A stretch of 37,030 bases of DNA from Pseudomonadota bacterium (GTDB lineage: Bacteria > Pseudomonadota > Alphaproteobacteria > Rhizobiales > Xanthobacteraceae), in contig JAKAHJ010000004.1 in the NCBI GenBank assembly GCA_021815055.1, positions 1 through 37,030 of the forward strand, in the 5' to 3' direction. Shown here one piece after another: positions 8,277 to 16,749 of the stretch (position 1 is the stretch's first letter; each line of letters begins with the position of its first letter). A model generated the notes under the pieces. That model was not told where the DNA came from, searched no databases, and saw only the letters and a program-made list of their open reading frames with translations. A program made the position numbers and the translations under genes.

Positions 8277-10637
8277 TCACGCAATCTTGAAAATCGCGGT
8301 CGCCGGCCGCTTGACCTGATCGAGAATGAACGCGAAGCCGATGGCCGCCAAGAATACGGCCGCGAGGGCGCGCCACGTCATCGCCTGCATGAGCGTGCCG
8401 GATAATGCGAGCGTGATGGCAATCGTGACGTCGGCGACGGATGAGGCAAAAATCCAATTGCTTGGCCGCGAGCTCCACATGTGGCGTCGCTCGCGCAGCA
8501 CGAACAGGACGGCCTGATTTCCGAAAACCAGCGTGACGAAGGCCAGCGTTTGCAGCTCGGGTTGACTCAATCCGAACCGGAATTTCCCGATCGCCAGAAT
8601 CATCGTGGAAAAGCCGAGCTTGCACGCGCCCAGCATCGCCGCGGCGGCCGTGACGTTGGGCATGCGCCAGACGCTGGGCGTGGGTGCCGGGCTGGCACGG
8701 TCGGTGGTGAGCGACATGGACAGGAAGTCGTTCGTCATGAACAACATCACCATCAGCGCCGGGGTGAGCACGGGTTGGCCGGTGAGGCCCAATCCGATCG
8801 CCAGGAACAGGACGATCTCGATCTTCTTGACCAGCATGTTGAAGGTGTAGGCGAGCAGCCGCTGGAACGCGATGCGGCCTTCCTTGACCGCATCGACGAT
8901 GCCGGCGAGGCCGGGCTCGGTGAGGACCATTCCGGCGGCGGTTTTGGCGGCGTCGGTTGCCGAAGAGACGGCGATGCCGATCTGCGCCTGCCGCAGCGCG
9001 GGTGCGTCGTTGACTCCGTCGCCGCACATGCCAACGGTGTGTGCGTGGTGTTGAAGCGCTTTTACAAGCTGGAATTTTTGCTCGGGCACGATGCGTGCGA
9101 ATACGCCGTATCGATCCACGCTCAATTCTTCCGACAACCGTTCGGCCGGGCAAACGGCGCCAGCAATTCCGACCTTGGCGGCTATGGCCGCCGCTGTCAC
9201 GGCGGAATCGCCGGTGATCATGACGGTGCGGACCCGCATGTCGTGCAGTGCCGCGATGAGCTTGGCCGAATCCTCGCGCGGCGGATCGCTGAGTGCGATG
9301 AGCCCGGCCAGCCGCGGCGGTGCCGGCGTTCCCACTGTAACGGCAATGATACGATGGCCCTGCGCGGCGAGCCCGTCGACCAGTTTGGCCGCTTGCGGCG
9401 GCAGCGTCGCCTGAGCGCCGACGACCTCGAATGCGCCTTTGATGACGTGGAGTTCACGGCCATCCGGATCGCGCGCGAAAGCTTGCGATGTCTTTACCGC
9501 CGGATCGAACGGCACGAAACGTTCGAGCCGGCTGCGCGGTTTGCTCGCGCCGGCCTGGGCCGCAGCAGCCCGGATGGCGGCATCGATCGGATCCTGATCG
9601 GCCTCCGAACTCGCCAAAGCGGCAAGCCGCAGGATGCCGTCGCGATCGAAGCCGTCCATGGCGACGATGTCGACGACCTCCAGATTATTGCGCGTCAAAG
9701 TGCCGGTCTTGTCGGCACAGAGCACATCCATCGCGGCGGCTTCGTGCGCGGCCGAGAGCCGCGTCAGCAGCACGCCACGCCGCGTGAGTACCTGGGCCGA
9801 AAGCGCGGCGGACAGCGCAAAGGTCGCCGGCAGCGCCAGCGGCATTGTCGCAAGCAATGCGGTCAGCGCGAGCCCGACCAAGTCCGGAAACGGCAGGGCC
9901 ATGAAATAGGCGGCAGCGACGATCAGCACCGCCACCGTTCCGTTCACGATCGCGAGATTGCGCGTGGCGGCGAATACGGCCCGTTGTTCGGTGCTGGCTG
10001 AATGCGCCACGCGTACAAGCTCGGCGGTGCGGCCAAAACTGGTGCGCGATCCGGTCGCGGTCACTTCGGCGATGGCCTGGCCGCGGCGCACCAGTGAACC
10101 GGCATAGGTGCGGTCGCCGGGGCCGGCGTCGACGGGAAGCGACTCCCCCGTCAGCATCGACTGGTCGGCCATGATCGTTCCCGACACCACCGTTGCATCG
10201 GCGGGGACCAGGGCCCCCATGGCCAGCCGGATGGCGTCGCCCGGAACAAGTTCGGACGCCGGCATGCGCCGCCACTCACCGTCGCGGCTCACCAGCGCGG
10301 TCGGGGCGAGCTTTTGCTTGAGCGCGGCAAGCGCAGCGCCGGCCCGGCTTTCCTGGACGAATGCGAGGATCGTATTGAACAGGAGCAGGCCGCCGATTAC
10401 CGCGGCTTCGACATAGGCGCCGAGCCCAATCTGCAGCAGGATCGCCGCTTCGAGCATCCACGGGATCGGGCTCCAGAATTTCGCCAGAAACACTTTCCAG
10501 CGCGGCGGAAGTTCCTCGCTGACGGCATTGGGCCCGAATTCGGCCAGCCGGCGCCGCGCTTCCGCGCTGGTGAGTCCGCCAATGGCGATGTCTGTCGCCG
10601 GACGGTCGTCAGTGCCGATTGGGGTTGCTTGTGCCAT
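8277..10637 (-). CDS. plasma-membrane proton-efflux P-type ATPase (P3A type)
   Basis: 786 aa, compact like bacterial and archaeal P3A H+-ATPases. Seen in order: a short N-terminal cytoplasmic region, membrane helices from about residue 55, actuator motif TGES (163-166), a PLALPATFALS stretch in M4, the phosphorylation motif DKTGTLT with Asp309, GDGVNDAP in the P domain, and an M6 segment TNDFLSMSLTTDR. That M6 Asp aligns with the proton-binding Asp of plant and fungal pumps, and the following PAPTPSVW also resembles them. Predicted role: ATP-driven proton export that maintains the membrane potential, for example when respiration is limited. First gene of the four-gene operon; a FixK/FNR-like box lies 76-89 bases upstream of its start. 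No C-terminal autoinhibitory domain is seen. Confidence 0.9.
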   Translation of the reverse strand: MAQATPIGTDDRPATDIAIGGLTSAEARRRLAEFGPNAVSEELPPRWKVFLAKFWSPIPWMLEAAILLQIGLGAYVEAAVIGGLLLFNTILAFVQESRAGAALAALKQKLAPTALVSRDGEWRRMPASELVPGDAIRLAMGALVPADATVVSGTIMADQSMLTGESLPVDAGPGDRTYAGSLVRRGQAIAEVTATGSRTSFGRTAELVRVAHSASTEQRAVFAATRNLAIVNGTVAVLIVAAAYFMALPFPDLVGLALTALLATMPLALPATFALSAALSAQVLTRRGVLLTRLSAAHEAAAMDVLCADKTGTLTRNNLEVVDIVAMDGFDRDGILRLAALASSEADQDPIDAAIRAAAAQAGASKPRSRLERFVPFDPAVKTSQAFARDPDGRELHVIKGAFEVVGAQATLPPQAAKLVDGLAAQGHRIIAVTVGTPAPPRLAGLIALSDPPREDSAKLIAALHDMRVRTVMITGDSAVTAAAIAAKVGIAGAVCPAERLSEELSVDRYGVFARIVPEQKFQLVKALQHHAHTVGMCGDGVNDAPALRQAQIGIAVSSATDAAKTAAGMVLTEPGLAGIVDAVKEGRIAFQRLLAYTFNMLVKKIEIVLFLAIGLGLTGQPVLTPALMVMLFMTNDFLSMSLTTDRASPAPTPSVWRMPNVTAAAAMLGACKLGFSTMILAIGKFRFGLSQPELQTLAFVTLVFGNQAVLFVLRERRHMWSSRPSNWIFASSVADVTIAITLALSGTLMQAMTWRALAAVFLAAIGFAFILDQVKRPATAIFKIA

Positions 10638-10712
10638 GTCGAGCGATCAGCGAATGATGAACAAGCCGCCCGCAACTCTGCAGCGAAGCTAGATAGATGT
10701 GCCTGCGGCACA

Positions 10713-10726
10713 TTGATTTGCCTCAA
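10713..10726. promoter_or_regulatory. FixK/FNR-like box
   Basis: TTGATTTGCCTCAA fits TTGA-N6-TCAA exactly and the FNR consensus TTGAT-N4-ATCAA with one mismatch. It lies between the P-type ATPase start (10637, -) and the remnant gene to its right, the expected distance from an activated promoter. It implies induction of the ATPase operon by a CRP/FNR-family regulator under low oxygen. Seen: the motif and its position. Inferred: the regulator and its effect. Confidence 0.65.
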
Positions 10727-10780
10727 GCGCGACCTTGAAACTGAATGCCCGCGGGTCCTTCGCGGTTCCGACCGGTCACA

Positions 10781-11082
10781 TTAAGGCGAGGCAATGAACC
10801 TGTCCGAAGCGACTGCGCCGCAGACGCCGAGCACGACCAGCAACAGCAGCTCGGGTTGGCCAGAAAGCTCGTGGCCGCTTCCCAATCGGCGCAGACGCGT
10901 AACCAAGTCGGAAATAGCCGGCGGTCCAGACCACGCTCAATCTCCTGCGGCAGTCCGAGTTGCCCGTTCAGCGCCGCTCGGCGAACGCGAAAGGCGTCGG
11001 CAACATAGTCGAGCGTCATCCGACCGCGGATGCTGCTCGTCATCGGCGCGCCGGCATCATAGGCCGATTGCAGGAGACGCAA
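10781..11082 (-). pseudogene. frameshifted remnant of a small membrane-anchored protein
   Basis: One frame (from a TTG at 11082, or mid-gene) gives a plausible folded segment with IRGRMTLDYVADAF and LGLPQEIE. After about position 10960 the coding sense seems to move to another frame, which reads ISDLVTRLRRLG and then a hydrophobic segment QPELLLLVVLGVCGAV before a TAA at 10781-10783. Joining the two gives a soluble ~40-residue domain, a linker and one membrane helix. I do not recognise the family. It lies upstream of the ATPase operon on the same strand, so it may be a decayed former member of the cluster; a sequencing error could also cause the shift. Confidence 0.35.
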
Positions 11083-11137
11083 GGATCCTTAGCTGCGCAA
11101 CCCGAAGAAAGCTCTGTTCTGGCTTGCAAATCTCCGC

Positions 11138-11152
11138 TTAACACCGCCTTAA
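11138..11152. promoter_or_regulatory. CtrA-like site, TTAA-N7-TTAA
   Basis: TTAACACCGCCTTAA is a full CtrA half-site pair with the standard 7-base spacer, ending 16 bases before the GTG start of the penicillin-binding protein gene. CtrA is the cell-cycle master regulator of alphaproteobacteria and its targets include envelope genes. A site this close to the start codon could activate, or repress by covering the promoter. Binding is inferred. Confidence 0.55.
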
Positions 11153-11167
11153 ACCGGCCCCACTAAC

Positions 11168-13333
11168 GTGACCGTGGGAGACCGGTGGCGCGTGCGGCCG
11201 CCGGCCGTGTGCGGGTTGCGTATGGCGCAGGTGAGGGGACATTCGAATACGCGCCGCGAGCCGGCGTTCGACTCCTCGCCGCAAGTACGCGTTTCGGCCT
11301 CCGACCGCGCCTCCAATGGCGGTGCAAGCAAACCGTCGGCGCGGCGACAGCCCAAGCGCAAGAAGCGCGTGCGCCGCCGCTCGCTCATCGTTCGCACCCT
11401 CTACTGGGGCGTGGTGGCGGGGCTGTGGCTGCTCATCGGCGTTGTCGGCACCGTGGTCTATGTCGGCGCCCATCTGCCGCCGATCCAGTCGCTGGAGATT
11501 CCCAAGCGCCCGCCCTCGATCCAGATTGTCGACGATAACGGCCGGCCGCTGGCCCGGCGCGGCGATCTTGCCGGCGCGCCGCTCGCGCTCAAGGAACTGC
11601 CGGGCTACGTGCCGAAAGCCTTCATCGCGATCGAGGACCGGCGCTTCTATCAGCATTACGGCGTCGACCCGCTCGGCATCGCGCGCGCCTTCATCGCCAA
11701 CGTCCTGCATCGCGGGGTGGCGCAGGGCGGCTCGACCATCACCCAGCAGCTCGCGAAGAATCTTTTCTTGACGCAAGAGCGGACAATCACGCGCAAGATG
11801 CAGGAGGTGCTGCTGGCGCTGTGGCTTGAGCGCAAATTCTCGAAGACGCAGATTCTCGAACTCTATCTCAATCGCGTCTATTTCGGTTCGGGCGCCTACG
11901 GCATCGAGCAGGCGTCGCAACGCTACTTCGGTAAACCCGCAAAACAGTTGAGCCTCGCCGAGGCCGCGCTGCTGGCCGGGCTCGTCAAGTCGCCGTCGCG
12001 GCTGGCGCCGACCCGCAACTTCGACGGCGCCGAACAGCGCGCCAAGGTGGTGCTTTCGGCGATGGCCGATATCGGCTTCATCAGCGAGGCCAAGGCGCGC
12101 GTTGCAATGGCGCGCCCGCCGCGCATCGTCGCGCAGGCCGGAAACGGCTCGGTCAATTACGTCGCCGACTGGGTCATGGACGTGCTCAACGATGTGCTCG
12201 GTCATGTCGATGAAGACATCGTGGTGCGCACCACCGTCGATGCGAACCTGCAAGCGGACGCGGAGAAGGCGCTTGGCGACGAACTGGCGGCCAAGGGCGA
12301 CAAAGCGCGCGTCGCGCAGGGCGCGCTCGTGGCGATGACGCCGGACGGTGCGGTGCGCGCCCTGGTCGGCGGCCGCAATTACGGCGAGAGCCAGTTCAAT
12401 CGCGCGGTGTCCGCCCGGCGCCAGCCCGGTTCGGCGTTCAAACCCTTCGTCTACCTGACCGCGCTAGAACACGGCCTCACCCCCGACACGGTCCGCGAGG
12501 ACCGCCCGATAAATGTCAAAGGCTGGCAGCCGGAGAACTACGGGCACGAATATTACGGGCCGGTCACGCTGACCAAGGCGCTCGCTTTGTCGCTCAACAC
12601 GGTGTCGGTGCGCCTCACGCTCGAAGTTACGCCGATGGCGGTGATCCGCACCGCGCACCGGCTCGGCATCGCCTCGAAGCTCGAGGCCAATGCCTCGATC
12701 GCGCTCGGCACCTCCGAAGTCTCGATGCTGGAACTCGTCGGCGCCTACGCGCCCTTCGCCAATGGCGGCTATGCGGCGATGCCGCACGTCGTTACGAGCA
12801 TCACGGCCGGCAACGGCAAGGTGCTCTATACGCGCAATAGCCGGCAGCTCGGCCGCATCATCGAGGCGCGCTATGTCGCGATGATGAACGCGATGATGCG
12901 CCAGACGCTCACCATTGGCACCGCGCACAAGGCCGCGCTGCCGGGCTGGCCGGCCGCGGGAAAGACCGGCACCTCCCAGGAATTCCGCGACGCCTGGTTC
13001 ATCGGTTATACCTCACACCTCGTCACCGGCGTCTGGCTCGGCAACGATGACGGCACGCCGACCAAGCATGTCACCGGCGGCGGTCTGCCCGTGGAAATCT
13101 GGAGCCGCTTCATGCGCGGCGCGCATCAAGGCGTGCCGGTCGCCGATCTGCCGGGAGCGCCCGCCGGCTTGTTCTCCGGATTGTTCGCCGGGAATACGCC
13201 GGCTTCCGGCAATGCGAACACGCGCATGGCGCCGCGTCCGCCAGCGCCCGTACAGCAGACGGCAGCCGATCCCGCGGCCGTGCGCGGCGGCCTCGATACC
13301 TGGCTGCTCAATAATCTATTCGGGCGACGATAG
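11168..13333 (+). CDS. class A penicillin-binding protein (PBP1a/1C-like glycosyltransferase-transpeptidase)
   Basis: 721 aa from a GTG at 11168; an ATG at 11222 would give 703 aa, and neither has a clear ribosome site. After a basic N-terminal tail (residues 56-71, rich in Arg/Lys) comes one membrane helix (about 74-100). The GT51 glycosyltransferase domain follows, with catalytic Glu156 in AIEDRRFYQH and GGSTITQQLAKN. The transpeptidase domain has SAFK (nucleophile Ser422), SLN (475-477) and KTGTS (599-603). It polymerises and cross-links peptidoglycan in the periplasm. The C-terminus is Pro/Ala-rich and ends in a short hydrophobic tail. A CtrA-like site directly upstream suggests cell-cycle control. 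It converges on the metallopeptidase gene. Confidence 0.94.
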   Translation: MTVGDRWRVRPPAVCGLRMAQVRGHSNTRREPAFDSSPQVRVSASDRASNGGASKPSARRQPKRKKRVRRRSLIVRTLYWGVVAGLWLLIGVVGTVVYVGAHLPPIQSLEIPKRPPSIQIVDDNGRPLARRGDLAGAPLALKELPGYVPKAFIAIEDRRFYQHYGVDPLGIARAFIANVLHRGVAQGGSTITQQLAKNLFLTQERTITRKMQEVLLALWLERKFSKTQILELYLNRVYFGSGAYGIEQASQRYFGKPAKQLSLAEAALLAGLVKSPSRLAPTRNFDGAEQRAKVVLSAMADIGFISEAKARVAMARPPRIVAQAGNGSVNYVADWVMDVLNDVLGHVDEDIVVRTTVDANLQADAEKALGDELAAKGDKARVAQGALVAMTPDGAVRALVGGRNYGESQFNRAVSARRQPGSAFKPFVYLTALEHGLTPDTVREDRPINVKGWQPENYGHEYYGPVTLTKALALSLNTVSVRLTLEVTPMAVIRTAHRLGIASKLEANASIALGTSEVSMLELVGAYAPFANGGYAAMPHVVTSITAGNGKVLYTRNSRQLGRIIEARYVAMMNAMMRQTLTIGTAHKAALPGWPAAGKTGTSQEFRDAWFIGYTSHLVTGVWLGNDDGTPTKHVTGGGLPVEIWSRFMRGAHQGVPVADLPGAPAGLFSGLFAGNTPASGNANTRMAPRPPAPVQQTAADPAAVRGGLDTWLLNNLFGRR

Positions 13334-13369
13334 TCGAGGACTTCGTTGTTTTCGGCGGATGCCGCGACG

Positions 13370-14137
13370 CTAGCTTGTCCCGCCCTCCGCGCCATACCGA
13401 TGCAGATCGGTGCCATGCGCGCGCAGCCAGGTCTTGGCGCGGCTCGTGTGCGGGCAGATGCGCTCGACCAGCCGCCAGAAGCGGCGCGAGTGATTCATCT
13501 CGGCGAGATGCGCCACCTCGTGCGCCGCGAGGTATTCCAGCACGAAAGGCGGCGCCAGGATCAGGCGCCACGAATAGGACAGCGTGCCGGCGGTCGAGCA
13601 TGAGCCCCAGCGGCTCGCCTGATCGCGCACCGTAACGCGGGCCACCGACACGCCGAGCGCCTGCGCCGCCTGCCTGCTGGCGGCTTCGAGATCGCGCTTG
13701 GCTTCGCGCATGAGGAAATCGCGGACGCGCCGCGCCACATGCGGTGCTTCGCCGGCAACGCACAGAAGCTGCGCGCCGTCACTCCCGCATTCGATCCAGA
13801 CCGTGCCACGCGTGCCGCGCCGATGTTCGATGCGGTGCTCGACGCCGCGCAAGGGCAGCACGGTGCCGTCGGCGAAAGGCGCCGCTTGCGGCAGCCGGCG
13901 CAGCCGCGTCGCGATCCAGGCACCGTGCTTTTGCGCGAATTCGCGCGCCTGTTTGACGCTTCCGCGCGGCGGCAATGTCAGCACGATCTCGCGCGTAGCG
14001 GCGTGAATCCGCAGCGTATAGCGGCGCGCCTGTGCGTGCCGGCGCAGGCGTACGAGATAGATCTCGCCGTCGAAGGCGACGGAAATCTCGGACGGTTCGG
14101 ACGGCGGCCGGCGGTAGAGCAGAGCGCGCAGCGGCAT
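13370..14137 (-). CDS. YgjP-type M48-like metallopeptidase (DUF45)
   Basis: 255 aa from the ATG at 14137; the frame continues open upstream but loses family resemblance. The N-terminal half is a beta-rich domain. The C-terminal half has the DUF45/WLM-type zinc motif HEVAH (206-210) followed by NHSRRFW, and before it SRWGSCS, a hallmark of this family. It is predicted to be a soluble zinc metallopeptidase; physiological substrates are generally unknown for the family. It lies 59 bases downstream of the PHB depolymerase gene on the same strand, so co-transcription is possible. Confidence 0.88.
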   Translation of the reverse strand: MPLRALLYRRPPSEPSEISVAFDGEIYLVRLRRHAQARRYTLRIHAATREIVLTLPPRGSVKQAREFAQKHGAWIATRLRRLPQAAPFADGTVLPLRGVEHRIEHRRGTRGTVWIECGSDGAQLLCVAGEAPHVARRVRDFLMREAKRDLEAASRQAAQALGVSVARVTVRDQASRWGSCSTAGTLSYSWRLILAPPFVLEYLAAHEVAHLAEMNHSRRFWRLVERICPHTSRAKTWLRAHGTDLHRYGAEGGTS

Positions 14138-14196
14138 GGATTGAAGCCAATCCCGATTCGGGACGGTAGTGTGCCACGATTCCCGACCGCGGGCGA

Positions 14197-15468
14197 TCAG
14201 TGCCGCACGCCGCTCGCAACCTTGCGTTGGGCGCCGGCATTGCCGCCATGGGTCAACACGAAATCGGCGATGCGCGGCGCGATCTCGGCCCGGAAACGGG
14301 AGCCGTTGAACACGCCATAATGGCCGACGCTGGGCTGCAGATAATGCGCCCGCATGTCGGCCGGCAGGCTGGTGCACAGGCGGTGCGCCGCCTCGGTCTG
14401 CCCGACGCTCGAAATGTCGTCCTGCTCGCCTTCCACGGTCATCAGCGCCACGCGCTCGATCGCCTTGGGATCGATGCGGCGGCCGCGGTGGGTCATCTCG
14501 CCCTTTGGCAAAGCATGGCGGATGAACACGGTGTCGACGGTCTGCAAATAGAATTCGGCGGCCAAGTCCATGACCGCGAGATATTCGTCGTAGAATTCGC
14601 GGTGCTTCTGCGCCGAATCGCCGTCGCCCTTGACGAGATGCATGAACAGATTGCGATGCGCCTCGAGATGGCGATCGAGATTCATGCTCATGAAGCCGTG
14701 CAACTGCAGAAAGCCCGGATAGACGTCGCGCATGACCCCGGGATGCGGGAACGGCACCTTGGTGATGACGTTACGGCGGAACCAGTTGAGGCCGCGGCCG
14801 ACGGCGAGCTGATTGACGCCGTTCGGATTGATGCGGGTGTCGATCGGGCCGCCCATCAGCACCATCGAATGCGGTACGTAAGGGTCCTTGTCGGCTTCCA
14901 TCATCGCCACCGCCGCCAGCACCGGCACCGATGGCTGGCACACCGCCATCACGTGCACATCGCCGCCGAGCGCGTGCAGCATCGAGATGATGTAGTCGAT
15001 GTAGTCGTCGAGATCGAAGCGGCCTTCCCCGATCGGCACCATGCGCGCGTCGATCCATTCAGTGATGTAGACGTCGTGGTTTGGCAGCATGGTTTCGACG
15101 GTGCCGCGCAGAAGCGTCGCATAGTGGCCCGACATCGGCGCCACGATCAGCAGCTTGGGCTGCGGCCGGCGCGGCGCATGTGTAAATGCGCGCTCGAAAT
15201 GCAGCAGGCGGCAGAACGGACGGCGCCAGTACGTGCTGATGTGCACAGGGACGCGTTCGCCGCCGACGGTGGTGTATTCGATGCCCCATTCCGGCCTGCG
15301 ATAGCGCCGCGTGGAACGCTCGAAGAGTTCCATGGTCGCTGCCACCGACTTGCCGTAGGCGGTGTGCGCAAGCGGATTGGCGGGATTTTTGAAGAACAGC
15401 CGCGTCGCGTCGGCGAACGCGCGAGAGGGATTGAGGGCGGCGTGACCGAGCTCGTAAAACCAGTACAT
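14197..15468 (-). CDS. phaZ: intracellular polyhydroxybutyrate depolymerase
   Basis: 423 aa from the ATG at 15468, close to the 419 aa of Ralstonia PhaZ1, whose N-terminus it resembles (MYWFYELGH). It hydrolyses stored poly-3-hydroxybutyrate granules to release carbon and reducing power. The catalytic nucleophile is a cysteine in VCQPSVPVLAA (Cys177; Cys183 in Ralstonia). The acid is in EGEQDDISS and the histidine in GHYGVFNG; MSGHYATLLR and MGGPIDTR are further family landmarks. There is no signal peptide, consistent with an intracellular enzyme. The frame remains open for 60 codons upstream, with ATGs at 15537 and 15591, so an N-terminal extension cannot be excluded. Confidence 0.93.
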   Translation of the reverse strand: MYWFYELGHAALNPSRAFADATRLFFKNPANPLAHTAYGKSVAATMELFERSTRRYRRPEWGIEYTTVGGERVPVHISTYWRRPFCRLLHFERAFTHAPRRPQPKLLIVAPMSGHYATLLRGTVETMLPNHDVYITEWIDARMVPIGEGRFDLDDYIDYIISMLHALGGDVHVMAVCQPSVPVLAAVAMMEADKDPYVPHSMVLMGGPIDTRINPNGVNQLAVGRGLNWFRRNVITKVPFPHPGVMRDVYPGFLQLHGFMSMNLDRHLEAHRNLFMHLVKGDGDSAQKHREFYDEYLAVMDLAAEFYLQTVDTVFIRHALPKGEMTHRGRRIDPKAIERVALMTVEGEQDDISSVGQTEAAHRLCTSLPADMRAHYLQPSVGHYGVFNGSRFRAEIAPRIADFVLTHGGNAGAQRKVASGVRH

Positions 15469-15676
15469 CGGCGTGGCGAGCAAAGCCCCGCTTTCGCCGG
15501 GCAGCGCTGCCGCGCCCTCGAATTCGCCAATTGCCATCTTTTCTGTCCCCGGCCCCTGCTGCGCTGCGGCAGCCTGTCGTTTTTCTGTCATTTCGTCAAC
15601 ATAGACATAGTTTCTTCGCATCCGGTTTACAATCCGGTTGGAACTCACGAATCCCAGCAGTAACAGGGCCTTGCCG

Positions 15677-16489
15677 CTATTCGCCGGTTTGCATGAGCGA
15701 GCCTTGCACGCGTGCGCTGCGCAACAGTTTCAAGAACGCGAATGTTGCAGCAGCGAACAGCACGACGTTGAACGCAAAAGCCTGCAGCATCAGGTCGGCG
15801 CGGAACACATGGTCGATCAGCAGTGCCCGCATGCCTTCGAACACATAGGTCGGCGGCAGCGCCCACGCCACGTATTGCAGCCAATGCGGCAATACCGCCA
15901 CTGGGTAGTAGACGCAGGTGAGCGGCAGAAACAGGAACATGATGGTCCAGGCGAGGCTTTCCGCGCCCATGCCGTTGCGCAGCAACAGGCCCGCGACGAA
16001 GATGCCGATCGACCAGCTCGTCAGAATCAAGTTGAGGAAGAAAGCCGCCAGCGCGAGGCCGAGCGACCATAGATTGAATCCGAAAAAAGCGACCGCGAGC
16101 AGAGTCACCGGCACCATGCCGATCGCGAGGCGCACGACGCTCATGATCATCAGCGCGGCGATGAATTCGACCGGCCGCAACGGCGACATCATCAGATTGC
16201 CGACGTTGCGCGACCACATCTCTTCGAGGAACGAGATCGAAAACCCGAGCTGCCCGCGAAACAGAATGTCCCACAACAGCACCGCGCCGATGAATACGCC
16301 GCCGGCCTGCGCGAAAAAGCCGGCGTTCTGCGCGACATACATTTGCAGAAAGCCCCACATCAGCATCTGCACGGTCGGCCAATAAATGAGGTCGAGCATG
16401 CGCGGCCAGGACGAGCGCAGCAGATACCAATAGCGCCGCACCATGGCGCCGACGCGGGTGAGGGAGAAAGTTGATTCGCTCGCGCTCAT
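15677..16489 (-). CDS. ABC-2 type transporter permease
   Basis: 270 aa with about six membrane helices and the ABC-2 export permease pattern. A cytoplasmic N-terminus is followed by a helix around FIGAVLLWDILFRGQLG, the RNVGNLMMSPLRPVEF loop, and later FLFLPLTCVYYPVAVLP and LPPTYVFEGMR, typical of this family. It forms the membrane part of an exporter with the ATPase encoded to its right. The cargo is unknown; related permeases move lipids, polysaccharides or drugs. The two genes read the same way but are 260 bases apart, and most of that gap is a large multi-arm palindrome. Confidence 0.9.
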   Translation of the reverse strand: MSASESTFSLTRVGAMVRRYWYLLRSSWPRMLDLIYWPTVQMLMWGFLQMYVAQNAGFFAQAGGVFIGAVLLWDILFRGQLGFSISFLEEMWSRNVGNLMMSPLRPVEFIAALMIMSVVRLAIGMVPVTLLAVAFFGFNLWSLGLALAAFFLNLILTSWSIGIFVAGLLLRNGMGAESLAWTIMFLFLPLTCVYYPVAVLPHWLQYVAWALPPTYVFEGMRALLIDHVFRADLMLQAFAFNVVLFAAATFAFLKLLRSARVQGSLMQTGE

Positions 16490-16509
16490 CTTGTCGAAGC
16501 CCCTCCCGG

Positions 16510-16703
16510 CCTCATGCTGAGGAGCGCTCCATCGATGTCGGGTTTACCTGACATCGATGCTTTAGCGGCGCAAGTCGGCTAAAGCCGACTTGCGTGGAGC
16601 GCGTCTCGAAGAGCATGGGGCCGCCCCATCCTTCGAGACGCATTGCCATAGCGCGCCGAAGACGCGCGTAAACGCGCTGATGGCAATGCTCCTCAGGATG
16701 AGG
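16510..16703. repeat. multi-arm palindromic element inside the ABC operon
   Basis: A 16-bp closing inverted repeat with one mismatch (CCTCATGCTGAGGAGC at 16510-16525; partner at 16688-16703) encloses four hairpins in a row. They are 16530-16559 (10 bp extending to 13 with a TTTA loop), 16569-16594 (12 bp), 16601-16641 (11 bp plus an inner 6 bp) and 16642-16687 (8 bp plus an inner 6 bp). Folded, it is a five-way junction in RNA or extruded DNA. The outer arms and third arm resemble palindromes that I recall as widespread in Bradyrhizobiaceae genomes; the other arms look like inserted modules. It would be transcribed between the ABC ATPase and permease genes. Confidence 0.85.
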
Positions 16704-16749
16704 CGGTGAAAGGCCGCGCCAAAACGCGATGGAGACGCAAGTACACCCC

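Noticed and set aside
6682-9153. Upstream extension of the PRPP synthetase frame through the phosphorylase and into the ATPase gene
   Set aside because: The phosphorylase and ATPase genes are clearly real in other frames; the synthetase begins at the ATG overlapping the phosphorylase stop.
14138-14377. N-terminal extension of the metallopeptidase frame
   Set aside because: It runs into the phaZ coding region and has no family resemblance; the ATG at 14137 gives the expected domain start.
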